From Klebsiella pneumoniae (GTDB lineage: Bacteria; Verrucomicrobiota; Verrucomicrobiia; Limisphaerales; SXTU01), in NCBI GenBank assembly GCA_943330855.2, contig CALQJI020000008.1, forward strand, positions 33,257 to 97,256: a stretch of 64,000 nt of DNA. Reading direction: 5' to 3'. Positions 8,749 through 18,515 of the stretch are shown in pieces. The stretch's first letter is position 1, and the number at the start of each line of letters is the position of its first letter. Both the position numbers and the translations under genes were made by a program. The notes under the pieces are model-generated. The model had not been told where the DNA came from. It was given only the letters and a program-made list of their open reading frames with translations, and searched no databases.

Positions 8749-10296
8749 ATGTCTATGAATCATCGACTTTCACTCGCCCTCCTCGCCACCGCCGCGCTGG
8801 CTGCGGCCGGCGGTTGGTTCGCCGCGAACCATTTCGGCGGCGCGCACAACCACGCGCCCGCTGACAAGTCCGGTTCCTCCGCGCGCAAGGTGCTTTACTA
8901 CCAAAGCTCCATGCACCCGTGGGTGAAGGCGGACAAGCCCGGCAAGTGCACCGTCTGCGGCATGGACCTCGTGCCCGTTTACGAGGGCCAGAAGGGCTAC
9001 GAACTCGCTGCCGGCACGGTGAGCCTTGGCACAAATTCGATTCAGGCCATCCACGTGCAAACTGCCGAAGCGAGTAAGCGCCCGCTCATCCGCACGCTGC
9101 GCGTGGCCGGCTCGATTGACGACAACGACGCGAAGCACCGTCGCCTCTCCGCCTACGTCGAGGGCCGCATCGAGAAGTTGCACGTGAACTTCATCGGCGC
9201 GGAGGTGAAGGAAGGCGAACCGCTCGCGACCTTCTACAGCCCGATGCTCCTGAACGCCGAGCGAGAATTCACCCTGCTCTTCCGCCAGAGCCAAATGGCC
9301 CACAGCTACGCGCTCACGGCCGAGCACAAACGCTTGATGGCCGCCGCCGAGCAGCGCCTCGCCCGCTACGGACTCACCACCGCGCAAATAGCGAAGCTGC
9401 CGTTCAAGGCGGAGACGAATCACCTCAGCGAAATCCTCTCGCCCGTGAGCGGCACCGTTATCACGCGCGAGATTTACGAAGGTCAGTTCGTGAAGGAGGG
9501 CGACAAGCTTTTCGAACTCGCGGACTTCTTCACCATGTGGTTTCAGTTCGACCTCTACGAACGCGACTTCGCGTGGGTGCGCGTCGGGCAGGAGGTGGAA
9601 ATCACCGTGCCGAGCGCGCCGGGCAAGAAGTTCGTCGCGGCCATCGCGTTCATTGACCCGAACCTCAACGACATGACCCGGAGCGCGCGGGTGCGCGTCG
9701 AGTTGCAGAATCCGCTCATCACGGTGCAAGGCCGCGCGCGCCGCGAGTTACTTCACAAGACTTACGCCGAGGCCATCGTCCAACTCGACACGCCGGAAGT
9801 TCTCACGCTGCCGCGCTCCGCTGTGCTGCACACCGGCGACCGCACGGTGGTCTATGTGGACAAGGGCGGTGGCGCCTATGAGCAGCGCCGCGTGAAGCTG
9901 GGCCGCGCCGGCGACGAGCATTGGGAAATTCTCGACGGCGTGAAACCCGGCGAGCGCATCGTGACCACAGGCAACCTGCTGATTGACGGCCAGGCCCAGC
10001 TCAACTCACAGGCCGGCGAAGCCACCACCGCTGCGCCAACGACACCTGCGCACACGGAGACGTTGCCGCCCGGCGTGAAGCCCTACCCGCTGGCCGTGTG
10101 CATCGTCGGCGGGGAGAAACTCGGTTCTATGGGCGTGCCCGCGACGCTGATTTACCAAGGCCAACAGGTGAAGTTCTGTTGCTCTGGTTGCCAGCCCGAG
10201 TTCGAGGCGAACCCGGCGAAGTTCCTCCAGAAACTTTCGGCGCTCCCAAAGAGCGCCGCACCACAAAACATAAACACAAACACCCAGAAACAATGA
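8749..10296 (+). CDS. RND efflux periplasmic adaptor (CusB-like) with heavy-metal-binding and TRASH-like domains
   Basis: 515 residues. A membrane anchor/signal (about 1-30) is followed by a heavy-metal-binding domain at 47-80 (YYQSSMHPWVKADKPGKCTVCGMDL, with the MHP and CxxCGM core). The barrel-sandwich and beta-barrel regions of membrane-fusion proteins follow (SAYVEGRIEKLHVNFIGAEVKEGEPLATFYSP, SPVSGTVITREIYEGQFVKEGD). The C-terminus adds an unusual domain (about 446-493) with YPLAVCIVGGEKLGSMG and FCCSGC. That domain is shared with the next gene. The adaptor links the inner-membrane pump to the outer-membrane channel; the domains point to copper or silver. Confidence 0.93.
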   Translation: MSMNHRLSLALLATAALAAAGGWFAANHFGGAHNHAPADKSGSSARKVLYYQSSMHPWVKADKPGKCTVCGMDLVPVYEGQKGYELAAGTVSLGTNSIQAIHVQTAEASKRPLIRTLRVAGSIDDNDAKHRRLSAYVEGRIEKLHVNFIGAEVKEGEPLATFYSPMLLNAEREFTLLFRQSQMAHSYALTAEHKRLMAAAEQRLARYGLTTAQIAKLPFKAETNHLSEILSPVSGTVITREIYEGQFVKEGDKLFELADFFTMWFQFDLYERDFAWVRVGQEVEITVPSAPGKKFVAAIAFIDPNLNDMTRSARVRVELQNPLITVQGRARRELLHKTYAEAIVQLDTPEVLTLPRSAVLHTGDRTVVYVDKGGGAYEQRRVKLGRAGDEHWEILDGVKPGERIVTTGNLLIDGQAQLNSQAGEATTAAPTTPAHTETLPPGVKPYPLAVCIVGGEKLGSMGVPATLIYQGQQVKFCCSGCQPEFEANPAKFLQKLSALPKSAAPQNINTNTQKQ

Positions 10297-10610
10297 AAGC
10301 CACAGCCGCAATCCTAGTCACCGCACTCGCCGCCGCTGCTCTCATCGGCTGCGACAAGAAAGAAACCGCCGCACCGAAAGCCGACGCGCCCAAGACCGGA
10401 GCCCCGAAGGCGGGTGCCGACGTCAAGACAGCCGCGAAGCCATACCCGCTCGACGTGTGCATCGTCTCCGGCGAAAAGCTCGGCTCGATGGGAGCACCCG
10501 TCGTGTATGTCCACGAAGGTCAGGAAGTGAAGCTCTGCTGCAAGAGCTGCCTGCCGGACTTCAAGAAGGAGCCGGCGAAGTTCCTCGCCAAGCTCGCTGC
10601 AAAGAAGTGA
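10293..10610 (+). CDS. Metal-binding (TRASH-like) lipoprotein
   Basis: 105 residues, with the ATG overlapping the adaptor stop (ATGA). A signal ends in the lipobox ALIGC (Cys20), followed by an Ala/Lys/Pro linker. Residues about 52-100 form a domain with YPLDVCIVSGEKLGSMG and KLCCKSCLPDFKKEPAKF. This is nearly the same as the C-terminus of the adjacent adaptor, so one probably arose from the other. The CCxxC cluster and the upstream Cys suggest metal (probably Cu) binding in the periplasm, perhaps handing metal to the adaptor. Earlier in-frame starts would put the hydrophobic signal deep inside the protein. Confidence 0.82.
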   Translation: MKATAAILVTALAAAALIGCDKKETAAPKADAPKTGAPKAGADVKTAAKPYPLDVCIVSGEKLGSMGAPVVYVHEGQEVKLCCKSCLPDFKKEPAKFLAKLAAKK

Positions 10611-10648
10611 TGACCGCCCGCGCCGCGCACCCCAAGAAGTGATTCCGC

Positions 10649-13600
10649 ATGATTAACCGCCTCATCGAATGGTCCCTGCGAAACCGCTTCCTCGTGGTGT
10701 GCGGCGTGTTCGTCCTCATCGCGTTCGGCACGCGCGCGGTGCTCCGCACGCCGGTGGACGCGATTCCGGACCTGTCCGAAAACCAAGTCATCGTGTTCGC
10801 GGACTGGGCGGGGCGCTCGCCGCAGGAGGTCGAGGACCAAGTCACGTATCCGCTGTCCGTCGGGCTGCAAGGCTTGGCCGGCGTGAAGACCGTGCGCGCG
10901 AACTCGATGTTCGGCTTCTCAATGTTGACCCTCATCTTCGAGGAGAAGGTGGACAACTACTTCGCCCGCACGCGCGTGCTGGAGCGGCTGAACCTCCTCG
11001 CTGCGCAACTACCCACCGGCGTCCTCCCCCAGCTCGGCCCGGACGCCACCGGTCTAGGCTGGGTTTATCAATATTACCTCCACGTTGACCCCGCGCACGC
11101 TCGCGCCAGCACACACACGAATTCAGCCTCTCAACTCTCAACTCTCAACTCTCAACCTTCCTACGACCTTGGCCAGCTCCGCGCCCTCCAAGACTGGTTC
11201 ATCCGCTATCAGCTCAACGCGGTGCAAGGCGTCGCGGAAGTCGCGAGCATCGGCGGCTTCGTGCGGCAGTATCAGATTGAAGTCAGCTCGCTCAAAATGC
11301 GCGCGCGCAAGGTCACGCTGAAGGACGTGATGGACGCCGTCGGCGCGAGCAACCTCAACGTCGGCGGCAAGGTCATCGAGGAGAACGGCATGGAGTTTGT
11401 CGTGCGCGGGCTGGGTCTTGTGAAGTCGCTGGAGGACTTGGAGAACATCGTGTTGATGGAGCGCGGCGGCATTCCCATTTACCTCAAAGACATCGCCACC
11501 GTGCAAATCGGCGGCGACTTCCGGCGCGGCACGCTCGACGTGGACGGGCGCGAAGTGGTCGGCGGCATCGTCGTGATGCGCAACGGTGAGAACGCGCTCG
11601 CGACCATCAACCGCGTGAAGGAGAAAATTCGCCAAATCCAGCCGAGCCTCCCGCCCGGCGTGACCATCAAGTCCTTCTACGACCGCGCCGACCTCATCGA
11701 GCGGACGATCGACACACTCAAGCACGCGCTCGCCGAGGAAATCCTCCTCGTCACGCTCGCGCACATCATCTTCCTCTGGCACTTCCGCAGCATCCTCATC
11801 GTCACCGTCCCGCTGCCGCTCTCGATTCTGGTGTCGTTCATCCTCATGGAGAAGTTCGGCATCAGCTCGAACATCATGTCCCTCTCCGGCATCGCCATCG
11901 CCATCGGCGTGCTCGTGGACGCGGGGATTGTGATGACGGAGAATGTGATTCGACACTGTGAGAGAGCGGAGGAGGAGAAAGTGAGAAAGTGGGAAAGCGA
12001 GAAAGCGAGAGAAGCCGCTGCCGCTGGCACCCTCTCACTCTCTCACTCTCCCACTCTCTCACCTGCCCCGTCCCCTCGCCTCACCGCCGAGGAAACCCTC
12101 GCCGTCGTCCTCACCTCCGCGCAGCAAGTCGGCCGCCCCATTTTCTTCGCGATGGTCATCATCATTTTGGCATTCCTCCCGGTGTTCGCGCTGTCGGGAC
12201 AGGAGGGCAAGCTGTTCCATCCGCTCGCGTTCACGAAGACGTTCGCGATGATTGGCTCGACCATTCTCGCCGTGACCATCGTGCCGGCGCTGTGCTCTCT
12301 CCTTGTGCGCGGGCCATTCCACTCCGAGGACCGCAACTGGGTCATGCGCGTGTTGCTCGCCATCTACGACCCGGTGCTCGATTGGGCGCTTCGCTGGCGG
12401 AAGACCGTAATGGCCAGCGCCGCGCTCTTGCTCACCGTCGCGCTCGCGATGGCCTTCGGCGCTCCGCGTGAGTGGGTGCAACGCATTGAAAAAGCCGGCC
12501 ACCCAAAGCTCGCGCACGCCTTCGCCGGCTTTGGCAAGGACTTCATGCCCACGCTCAATGAAGGTTCGCTCCTCTTCATGCCCGTGCTGCTGCCGAGCAC
12601 TTCACTCACCGAGGTGAAGCGTGTCATGGCGTGGCAGGACCGCGTCATCCGCAGCCTGCCGGAGGTCGAGAGCGTCGGCGGCAAACTCGGGCGCGCCGAG
12701 ACCGCCACCGACCCCGCGCCCGTCGAGATGATTGAGACCACCATCATGCTCAAGCCCGAGTGGCTGCCCACGAACCGCACTTACCTCGGCTTCATCAGAA
12801 TTCCCACCGTCTATCGCAACCCCGCGTGGCGACCTGACTCGACGAAGGAAACGCTCATCGCCGAACTCACCGAGAAACTCTCCAACGTCCCCGGTTACGT
12901 GCCCGGTTTCCTGCAACCCATCGAGAACCGCATCCTCATGCTCGCCACCGGCATCCGCGCGCAGCTCGGCGTAAAGATTCTCGGTGGCTCGCTCGACGAC
13001 TTGCAGCGGAAGGCCTTCGAGGTCGAGCGCATCGTGCGCGAAGTGCCCGGCGCGGTGGGCGTCGCGCCGAGCCGCGTGCAGGGCAAGCCGTATCTCGAAG
13101 TCGAAGTGAACCGCGTGGCGATGGCGCGCTTTGGTTTGCGTGCGCAAGACGTGCTCGACGCCGTCGAGACCGGCATCGGCGGCAAGGTGCTTTCCACCAC
13201 GTATCAGGCCGCCGAGCGTATGGACCCGCGCGAGCGCACCGGCATCCAAGTGCGTTTGCAACGCGCCGAACGCGACGACCTCGAACGCCTCGGCGACGTG
13301 CTCGTCGCCACGCCCAGCGGCAAGCAGATGCCGCTCGGCCAGCTCGCGAGCATCCGTCGCACGACCGGCCCGAGCGAAATCGCCAGCGAGAACGGCCGCT
13401 TGCGCGTCTTCGTGCAGGCGAACGTGCAGGAGCGCGACCTCACCAGCTTCGTCGAGGACGTGAAGCGCCGCGTGGAGAAGGAAATTGCCCCCACGCTCCC
13501 GCCCGGCATGACCATCGAATACAGCGGCGAGTATGAGAACCTCGTGCGCGCGCAACAGACGCTCTTTTACATCTTCCCGGCCACGCTGCTCATCATCTTC

Positions 13601-14107
13601 CTGCTGCTCTACATGGTCTATCACTCGGCCAAGGAGGCGGCGCACGTCATCCTCGCCGTGCCGTTCGCGCTGACCGGCGGCGTCTTCCTGCAATACGCGC
13701 TGGGCTACAACTTCAGCGTGAGCGTGTGGGTGGGCTACATCGCGCTCTTCGGCACCGCCATCCAGACCGGCGTGGTGATGGTAGTTTACCTCGAAGAAAT
13801 GGTGGCGAAGAAACAAGCCGAGCGCGCCGCCGCCGGCCAACCCTTCACGCGCGACGACCTCATCCAAGCCATCAAGGACGGCGCGCGCCTGCGCCTGCGC
13901 CCGAAGGTGATGACCGTGGCGACCATCGTGGCGAGCCTCCTGCCCATCATGTGGAGCCACCGCCCCGGCAGCGAAGTGATGCAACCACTCGCGACCCCCG
14001 TCATCGGCGGCATGGTGAGCAGCCTCCTGCACATCCTGGTGGTCACGCCCGTCATCTTCGCGATCCTGCGGGAGCGGGAGCTGAAGTCGCAGACGGCGGC
14101 AAAGTGA
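10649..14107 (+). CDS. Heavy-metal RND efflux pump, CusA/CzcA family
   Basis: 1152 residues, about 100 more than usual. It has twelve hydrophobic segments in the RND layout: an N-terminal helix ([18 protein letters not shown]), clusters around residues 370-560 and 950-1140, and two large periplasmic loops. The intramembrane Asp of the heavy-metal subfamily is in [14 protein letters not shown]. It drives proton-coupled export of metal ions. Two in-frame low-complexity inserts account for part of the extra length: one around residues 150-170 (QLSTLNSQ) and one around 432-475 ([25 protein letters not shown]), each encoded by repeat DNA. No Cys or His cluster diagnoses the metal; context favours Cu/Ag. 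Confidence 0.95.
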   Translation: MINRLIEWSLRNRFLVVCGVFVLIAFGTRAVLRTPVDAIPDLSENQVIVFADWAGRSPQEVEDQVTYPLSVGLQGLAGVKTVRANSMFGFSMLTLIFEEKVDNYFARTRVLERLNLLAAQLPTGVLPQLGPDATGLGWVYQYYLHVDPAHARASTHTNSASQLSTLNSQPSYDLGQLRALQDWFIRYQLNAVQGVAEVASIGGFVRQYQIEVSSLKMRARKVTLKDVMDAVGASNLNVGGKVIEENGMEFVVRGLGLVKSLEDLENIVLMERGGIPIYLKDIATVQIGGDFRRGTLDVDGREVVGGIVVMRNGENALATINRVKEKIRQIQPSLPPGVTIKSFYDRADLIERTIDTLKHALAEEILLVTLAHIIFLWHFRSILIVTVPLPLSILVSFILMEKFGISSNIMSLSGIAIAIGVLVDAGIVMTENVIRHCERAEEEKVRKWESEKAREAAAAGTLSLSHSPTLSPAPSPRLTAEETLAVVLTSAQQVGRPIFFAMVIIILAFLPVFALSGQEGKLFHPLAFTKTFAMIGSTILAVTIVPALCSLLVRGPFHSEDRNWVMRVLLAIYDPVLDWALRWRKTVMASAALLLTVALAMAFGAPREWVQRIEKAGHPKLAHAFAGFGKDFMPTLNEGSLLFMPVLLPSTSLTEVKRVMAWQDRVIRSLPEVESVGGKLGRAETATDPAPVEMIETTIMLKPEWLPTNRTYLGFIRIPTVYRNPAWRPDSTKETLIAELTEKLSNVPGYVPGFLQPIENRILMLATGIRAQLGVKILGGSLDDLQRKAFEVERIVREVPGAVGVAPSRVQGKPYLEVEVNRVAMARFGLRAQDVLDAVETGIGGKVLSTTYQAAERMDPRERTGIQVRLQRAERDDLERLGDVLVATPSGKQMPLGQLASIRRTTGPSEIASENGRLRVFVQANVQERDLTSFVEDVKRRVEKEIAPTLPPGMTIEYSGEYENLVRAQQTLFYIFPATLLIIFLLLYMVYHSAKEAAHVILAVPFALTGGVFLQYALGYNFSVSVWVGYIALFGTAIQTGVVMVVYLEEMVAKKQAERAAAGQPFTRDDLIQAIKDGARLRLRPKVMTVATIVASLLPIMWSHRPGSEVMQPLATPVIGGMVSSLLHILVVTPVIFAILRERELKSQTAAK
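11129..11156. repeat. Tandem heptamer TCTCAAC x4 inside the RND pump gene
   Basis: Four copies of TCTCAAC in a row encode SQLSTLNSQ within an insert absent from typical CusA proteins. The reading frame is kept. Confidence 0.8.
11981..12062. repeat. 82-base inverted repeat inside the RND pump gene
   Basis: A purine-rich left arm (11981-12011, GTGAGAAAGTGGGAAAGCGA...) pairs with a pyrimidine-rich right arm (12032-12062, ...CCACTCTCTCAC). The arms are 31 bases with mainly A/G-type mismatches and a 20-base loop. It sits in frame in the cytoplasmic loop between two transmembrane helices. Confidence 0.8.
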
Positions 14108-14192
14108 GCAGCGAGTTGCATCAAACAACTTGTTTCCGCAGTGGTCATTCTCTGCCAGCTTGCTCCCGAGCAATTCAACCGCTCGCATCGTC

Positions 14193-14906
14193 ATGCAACG
14201 AAACTTCACGCCACGCCGCCGGGGCGCGTTCACCTTGATCGAACTGCTCGTCGTCATCGCCATCATAGCGATCCTGGCGGGAATGCTCTTGCCGGCGTTG
14301 GGCAAGGCCAAGGCCAAGGCGCTCGGCATCAAGTGCGTGAGCAACACGAAGCAAATCCTGCTCGGAGCAAAAATTTATGCAGACGACAACGGCGACCAGC
14401 TGCCGCCCAGTCACACGCCGAGCACCACCGGCTTGAGCTGGGCGGACGTCATGCTGACCTACGTTGGATCGAACACGAACCTGTTCGTCTGCCCCAGCGC
14501 GCCCAATCGCGGCACGGAGCGACTTTGGGTCAACGCGAAGGTGAAAAATCACTACATGGCGAACATTGACCTCGGCGCGCGCCAGCTTGGCTTCGGGGAC
14601 ACAGGCGTGGCCAAGCCGGCATCCACGGTCTATCTCTGCGACGGCGGCACGTTGGCGGTGGACTCACCCAATGGCAACGTGGCGGTGACGCCCACTTCAA
14701 CCTACAAGCCGGGCTGCTGGATTCTGATCCGGCCTGCCGGCAGCGAGGCATTTGGGACGTTACAAGCCACGACGACGACTTCGCCCAACTCGCCCGATTG
14801 GGGCGGCCCGCACCTGCGGCACAACAAGCGCAGCAACGTTGGCTTTGTGGACGGCCACGTGGAGACCATGGAATCCTCCGTCTGGTATTTCTCGAACACC
14901 CCGTAG
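14193..14906 (+). CDS. Prepilin-type N-terminal cleavage/methylation domain protein
   Basis: 237 residues from the ATG at 14193. The leader [12 protein letters not shown] carries the prepilin peptidase site, and the helix [24 protein letters not shown] is almost identical to that of the protein at 1900-2664. The C-terminal part has FVDGHVETM (the DG motif of this group) and a few cysteines. It stands alone, 85 bases after the efflux pump on the same strand. It is a probable pseudopilin or surface protein of unknown role. Confidence 0.9.
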   Translation: MQRNFTPRRRGAFTLIELLVVIAIIAILAGMLLPALGKAKAKALGIKCVSNTKQILLGAKIYADDNGDQLPPSHTPSTTGLSWADVMLTYVGSNTNLFVCPSAPNRGTERLWVNAKVKNHYMANIDLGARQLGFGDTGVAKPASTVYLCDGGTLAVDSPNGNVAVTPTSTYKPGCWILIRPAGSEAFGTLQATTTTSPNSPDWGGPHLRHNKRSNVGFVDGHVETMESSVWYFSNTP

Positions 14907-15567
14907 ACGGACCCAGCCATCGGCGGTCAGTGACGGGTCAGTTGCTCTCAGCGCAAACGGGCTGGAAGTGGAGCGGGTGAAGGGAATCGAAACCGCTCGA
15001 ATCAGTCCGCCGTTTTCGTGAAAAAACGGCCAAAACCAACATATTCAGGACGATAACGAGGTTTTTGAAAAACGCCAGACCGAAGTTGGATACAGTATTC
15101 CCGAAGCGAAGTTGTCGGGAATTGTCGGGAAAATGGAGCCTGAAAACCACGTGGACATACGCTCGCCAACTTCGTCACCAGGGTCTCAGCACACCACCGG
15201 TGGAACACACGACACTTTAGATTCCGGCGAGGAATCTAAAGCGCAGTTCACCAGCAGTCGTTCGGCTGCCCACAGCATCCGTCGCTGCGGAGTAGGGCGG
15301 CAAGGGCGGTTGCGCGGCTGGACACGATGCTCAGCAGACGACAAGTGGAGTCTTTGCTGGATGGCCACGCTCCGGTTGACTGAGCTTCAGCAGGCTGCGT
15401 GAAGCACCTTGAGCGCAGCAAGAAATAGGCGGCGGTCGCCGCCCGCACCGTTTCACCGGAATCACGGGTTTCAGCCGCTGCTGAAAGCGTCGCCCTAGCT
15501 GAAATCGGGCTTGCTGGACTTTCAGTAGAATAGTAGCTTTCAGCACTTGTTGAAAACGGCCATCACA
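14907..15567. other. Intergenic region upstream of the AbiE-type pair
   Basis: About 660 bases with no convincing gene. It contains a perfect hairpin at 15215-15241, a palindromic TTTCAG-CCGCTG-CTGAAA near 15470, and several further CTGAAA/TTTCAG pieces up to 15550, close to the start of the next gene. The repeated CTGAAA/TTTCAG elements could be operators of the downstream antitoxin-like gene. Confidence 0.4.
15215..15241. repeat. Perfect 11-base inverted repeat (hairpin)
   Basis: CTTTAGATTCC-GGCGA-GGAATCTAAAG, with a five-base loop. No T-run follows on either strand, so it is not a standard intrinsic terminator. Confidence 0.7.
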
Positions 15568-16629
15568 ATGAAACAGACCGAGCTGCTTGACCGGGCGAAG
15601 GAGGCCTTGCTGAAGTGCCTCCAGGAGGTGCCGTTCGTGAGAGTGGAGGTGATGCGGGAGTCGAAGCGGCTGGCCACCGGGCCGGATCTGCTCTTCCAAG
15701 TGAGGACCCGCGCCAGCAAGCGCACACTGATGGTGGACGTGAAGTCGGTAGGGCAGCCCCGCGTGGTGCGTGAGGCGACGAACCAGTTGGCACGATTCAA
15801 GGAACAGCGGCCTGATGCCTACGGCGTGGTCATGGCTCCCTACATTTCACCGGAGGCGGCGGCAATCTGCCGCATGGAGGGTTTAGGCTTCGCCGACCTC
15901 GCAGGGAATTGCGTCCTCGCCTTCGACCAGGTGTTCATCTCGAAGGAGGGCAAGGAGAACCCATTCGCCCGCAAGCGGGATCTGCGGTCGCTCTTTTCGC
16001 CCAAGGCCGAGCGCGTGCTGCGCGTGCTGCTGACCACACCGGGACGCTGGTGGAAGGCGCAGTCGCTGGCCCAAGAGGCGGACGTGAGCCTCGGCCAGGG
16101 TTTCAACGTGAAGAAGCTGCTGGTGGACCGTGAGTGGGTGCAGGCAGGCGACGAAGGATTCCGCCTCACCGCGCCCGCCGAGTTGCTGGCCGAGTGGGAA
16201 GGGAACTACGATTTCCGCCGCAGCACCGTCCGGGAGTTCTACACGCTCCGGCCCATTGCGGACGTGGAGCGGCTGCTGGCGGAAACCTGCGAGAAGGAAA
16301 AGTCACCCTACGCGCTGGCGGGATTTTCCAGCGCCGCCCGGTATGCGCCAATGGTGCGTTACCAGCGGGCGATGGCCTACGTGTCGGGCAATCTCGACCG
16401 CGTGGCCGAACGGCTGGAACTGAAGCCGGTGACGAGCGGGGCCAACGTGAATTTGATCATCCCTTATGACGAGGGTGTGCTTTACGGCGTGGAGACGAAG
16501 GGCGGGGCTAGCGTCACGTCGCCGGTGCAAACCTACCTCGACCTCCGGCAAATCAAGGGTCGCGGTGAAGAGGCAGCGGACTTCCTGAAACAACAAGTCA
16601 TCAAAAACACATGGCCGGAGAACGAATAG
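15568..16629 (+). CDS. AbiEi-like antitoxin/regulator with PD-(D/E)xK-like N-terminus
   Basis: 353 residues from the ATG at 15568 (a TTG lies seven codons earlier). The N-terminal third has P39-D40 followed by a strand MVDVK with D57 and K59, the spacing of a PD-(D/E)xK nuclease core. The middle is a winged helix (KAERVLRVLLTTPGRWWKAQSLAQEADVS, FNVKKLLVDREWVQ). The C-terminal part (FRRSTVREFYTLRPIADVERLL, YALAGFSSAARYAPMVRY) resembles AbiEi-family antitoxins. It overlaps the nucleotidyltransferase gene by 19 bases, the normal AbiEi/AbiEii arrangement. In studied AbiE systems the first protein represses the operon and neutralises the toxin; nuclease activity here is inference. Confidence 0.7.
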   Translation: MKQTELLDRAKEALLKCLQEVPFVRVEVMRESKRLATGPDLLFQVRTRASKRTLMVDVKSVGQPRVVREATNQLARFKEQRPDAYGVVMAPYISPEAAAICRMEGLGFADLAGNCVLAFDQVFISKEGKENPFARKRDLRSLFSPKAERVLRVLLTTPGRWWKAQSLAQEADVSLGQGFNVKKLLVDREWVQAGDEGFRLTAPAELLAEWEGNYDFRRSTVREFYTLRPIADVERLLAETCEKEKSPYALAGFSSAARYAPMVRYQRAMAYVSGNLDRVAERLELKPVTSGANVNLIIPYDEGVLYGVETKGGASVTSPVQTYLDLRQIKGRGEEAADFLKQQVIKNTWPENE

Positions 16630-17438
16630 ACTATACCGCCGCCGCTGTGGACGCGGCCAAGTCGGTGCTCATCGAGCTGATGCACATTCTCGGCGAGTAT
16701 CGTGACGACATGGTGCTGGTCGGCGGCTGGATTCCCGACCTGCTGATCCCGACGAGCTTGGAGCGGCACGTTGGCAGCATTGATGTGGACGTGGCGTTGA
16801 ACCACAAGGAACTCACCGAGGCGGGCTACCGGATGATCGGTGAGATTCTGCGCCAGCACGGCTACATCCAGGACCAGCAACAGCCGTTCATTTTCCGCAA
16901 GGACGTGCGTGGGCAGGTGGTGCAGGTGGATTTTCTGGCTGGCGAGTATGGCGGCACCGGCAAGGGCCGTCGCACGCAGAAGGCCCTCGACATGCAGCCA
17001 CGCAAGGCGCGGGGCTGCGACCTGGCCTTCCAGATTCCGCCCACGCAGGTCGCGGTGAAGGGGAAGCTGCCGGACGGTGCGCTGGACGAGGTGAACGTGC
17101 AGGTTGCTTCCGTGGTGCCCTTCCTGGCGATGAAGGGAATGGCGCTGGAGGATCGCCGGAAGGCGAAGGACGCCTACGACATCTACTTCGTGCTGCAAAA
17201 TTATCCGGGCGGAGTTGACGAAGTGGTGGAGGCGTTCCGTCCGCACCTGAAGCTGGGGCTGGTGCAGGAGGGTTTGAAGAAGATGGCAGGCAAGTTTGCC
17301 ACTCTCGATCACGTCGGGCCGAGAGACGTGGCCGGATTCGAGGAGACGCTGGATGAGGAAGAGCGCGCCATCCGGCAGCGGGACGCCTTCGAGAAAGTGC
17401 GCTATATGCTGAAACAACTGGGCATCGTAAGAGCCTGA
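16611..17438 (+). CDS. AbiEii/AbiGii-type nucleotidyltransferase toxin
   Basis: 275 residues. The polymerase-beta nucleotidyltransferase core is visible: VLVGGWIPDLL followed by SIDVDVALNH (catalytic Asp pair), with a later QVDFLAGE strand that can supply the third acidic residue. AbiEii-type toxins act in abortive phage infection, and studied relatives add nucleotides to tRNA. It overlaps the AbiEi-like gene by 19 bases. The C-terminal part (RRKAKDAYDIYFVLQNYP) has the K-x-x-D-x-x-D segment common in this group. Together the pair makes a probable type IV toxin-antitoxin/abortive-infection module. Confidence 0.82.
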   Translation: MAGERIDYTAAAVDAAKSVLIELMHILGEYRDDMVLVGGWIPDLLIPTSLERHVGSIDVDVALNHKELTEAGYRMIGEILRQHGYIQDQQQPFIFRKDVRGQVVQVDFLAGEYGGTGKGRRTQKALDMQPRKARGCDLAFQIPPTQVAVKGKLPDGALDEVNVQVASVVPFLAMKGMALEDRRKAKDAYDIYFVLQNYPGGVDEVVEAFRPHLKLGLVQEGLKKMAGKFATLDHVGPRDVAGFEETLDEEERAIRQRDAFEKVRYMLKQLGIVRA

Positions 17439-17880
17439 GCCTCAAAGCGGCCTTCAAAGGCAGCTTCACAGCCATGTGTTAAAGTCGCTCCACTTGCTAA
17501 TAAATGGCGAGGTTTCTACACAGTGCGGTGAACATGCACGAGGCGTGTGACGGCAGTAGGCGACTATCCCGCGTTGTGGACGAGCGACAGGACTCGTGTT
17601 GTTGACAAGTGCTGTCCTTCGTCGCGTGCTGCCGAGCCGTAACCAAAGGGCATGAGTTCGGCTCAAATGGCGTCACCCAGTGCTTGAGTTGTGACCCCTT
17701 GGGTGTGCTAGTGCGTGTGGGCGTCACAGGCAGCCGAATCCGATTGTGCGGAGCCACAAATCTGCTACAAGACACAGCCAGCATTGCAAGCCCACCGAAC
17801 CTCCGCCCGGCTCAGGCCATCCTCAGCCAGAACCTGCAAGGTTTCCTTCCCCCGCCTCGTCACCGACCGCCACCTCAGTC
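17439..17880. other. Intergenic region, AbiE pair to response regulator
   Basis: About 440 bases. A TTGACA at 17602-17607 has no good -10 partner. No RNA gene, terminator or conserved motif was seen. Confidence 0.4.
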
Positions 17881-18345
17881 ATGGCAACCTCATTGTCCAA
17901 ACCACCCGCAGCCAGCGTTAAGAAGCCCGTCGCCCGTGTGCTCGTGGTTGAAGACCACCAGGACATTGGCGACCTGATGCGGCTCGCCCTGAGCCGCTCC
18001 CTCATTGACGCCACCCTTTGCCGCACCGGCGAGGAGGCCCTGACTCTGCTGACCACGGAAACATACGACCTCCTGCTGCTGGACATCGAACTGCCCGGCA
18101 TGAGCGGACTGGAGCTGTGCCGCCATTTGAAGGCCGCACCGGCGCTTCAGGACATCCCGGTGATTTTCGTCAGCGGCCAGAACAGCCCAGACAACAAGCA
18201 GCAGGCGGAACGGCTCGGTGCCGTGGAGTTCATCGAGAAGCCCATCACCCTGCTGCGCTTTCTGTCACGGGTGATGGGCCACCTGAAGCTCAAGGCGAAC
18301 AGCGACCGGGAGGTCCGGGAGTTGTTGCCGGTCGTAACGACCTGA
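17881..18345 (+). CDS. Single-domain response regulator (CheY-like receiver)
   Basis: 154 residues from the ATG at 17881. A short basic lead is followed by a receiver domain: acidic pair in VLVVEDHQD, phospho-acceptor Asp in LLLLDIELPG, the Ser/Thr position in VIFVSGQ and the Lys in FIEKPI. No output domain follows, only a short tail. It would act by protein contact after phosphorylation by an unlinked histidine kinase. No kinase gene lies nearby, so the partner is unknown. Confidence 0.9.
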   Translation: MATSLSKPPAASVKKPVARVLVVEDHQDIGDLMRLALSRSLIDATLCRTGEEALTLLTTETYDLLLLDIELPGMSGLELCRHLKAAPALQDIPVIFVSGQNSPDNKQQAERLGAVEFIEKPITLLRFLSRVMGHLKLKANSDREVRELLPVVTT

Positions 18346-18429
18346 CCGTCGCGGGCGTCAATCACTCGCAACGGTCACACAGTTTTTTGGTTCGGGCGGT
18401 CGCACGTTGACTTCCGTGGGGTGCTCCAC

Positions 18430-18490
18430 CCCCAACCTTGGGGTTCCCATTCCCCGTTCCAAGGCGTGCGCCGCCCGAATCGCTTCGCCC
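18430..18490. repeat. Intergenic repeat, left copy (flanks the ECF block)
   Basis: Contains a CCCCAA-CC-TTGGGG hairpin (18430-18443) followed by a stretch of about 45 bases (AAGGCGTGCGCCGCCCGAAT core) that recurs in similar form at about 21093-21138, where the core reads TTGGCGTCTGCCGCCCGGAT. The two copies are in the same orientation and bracket the ECF sigma block. Confidence 0.5.
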
Positions 18491-18515
18491 CGGCCCTGCA
18501 CCGCACCGGGCTGCG

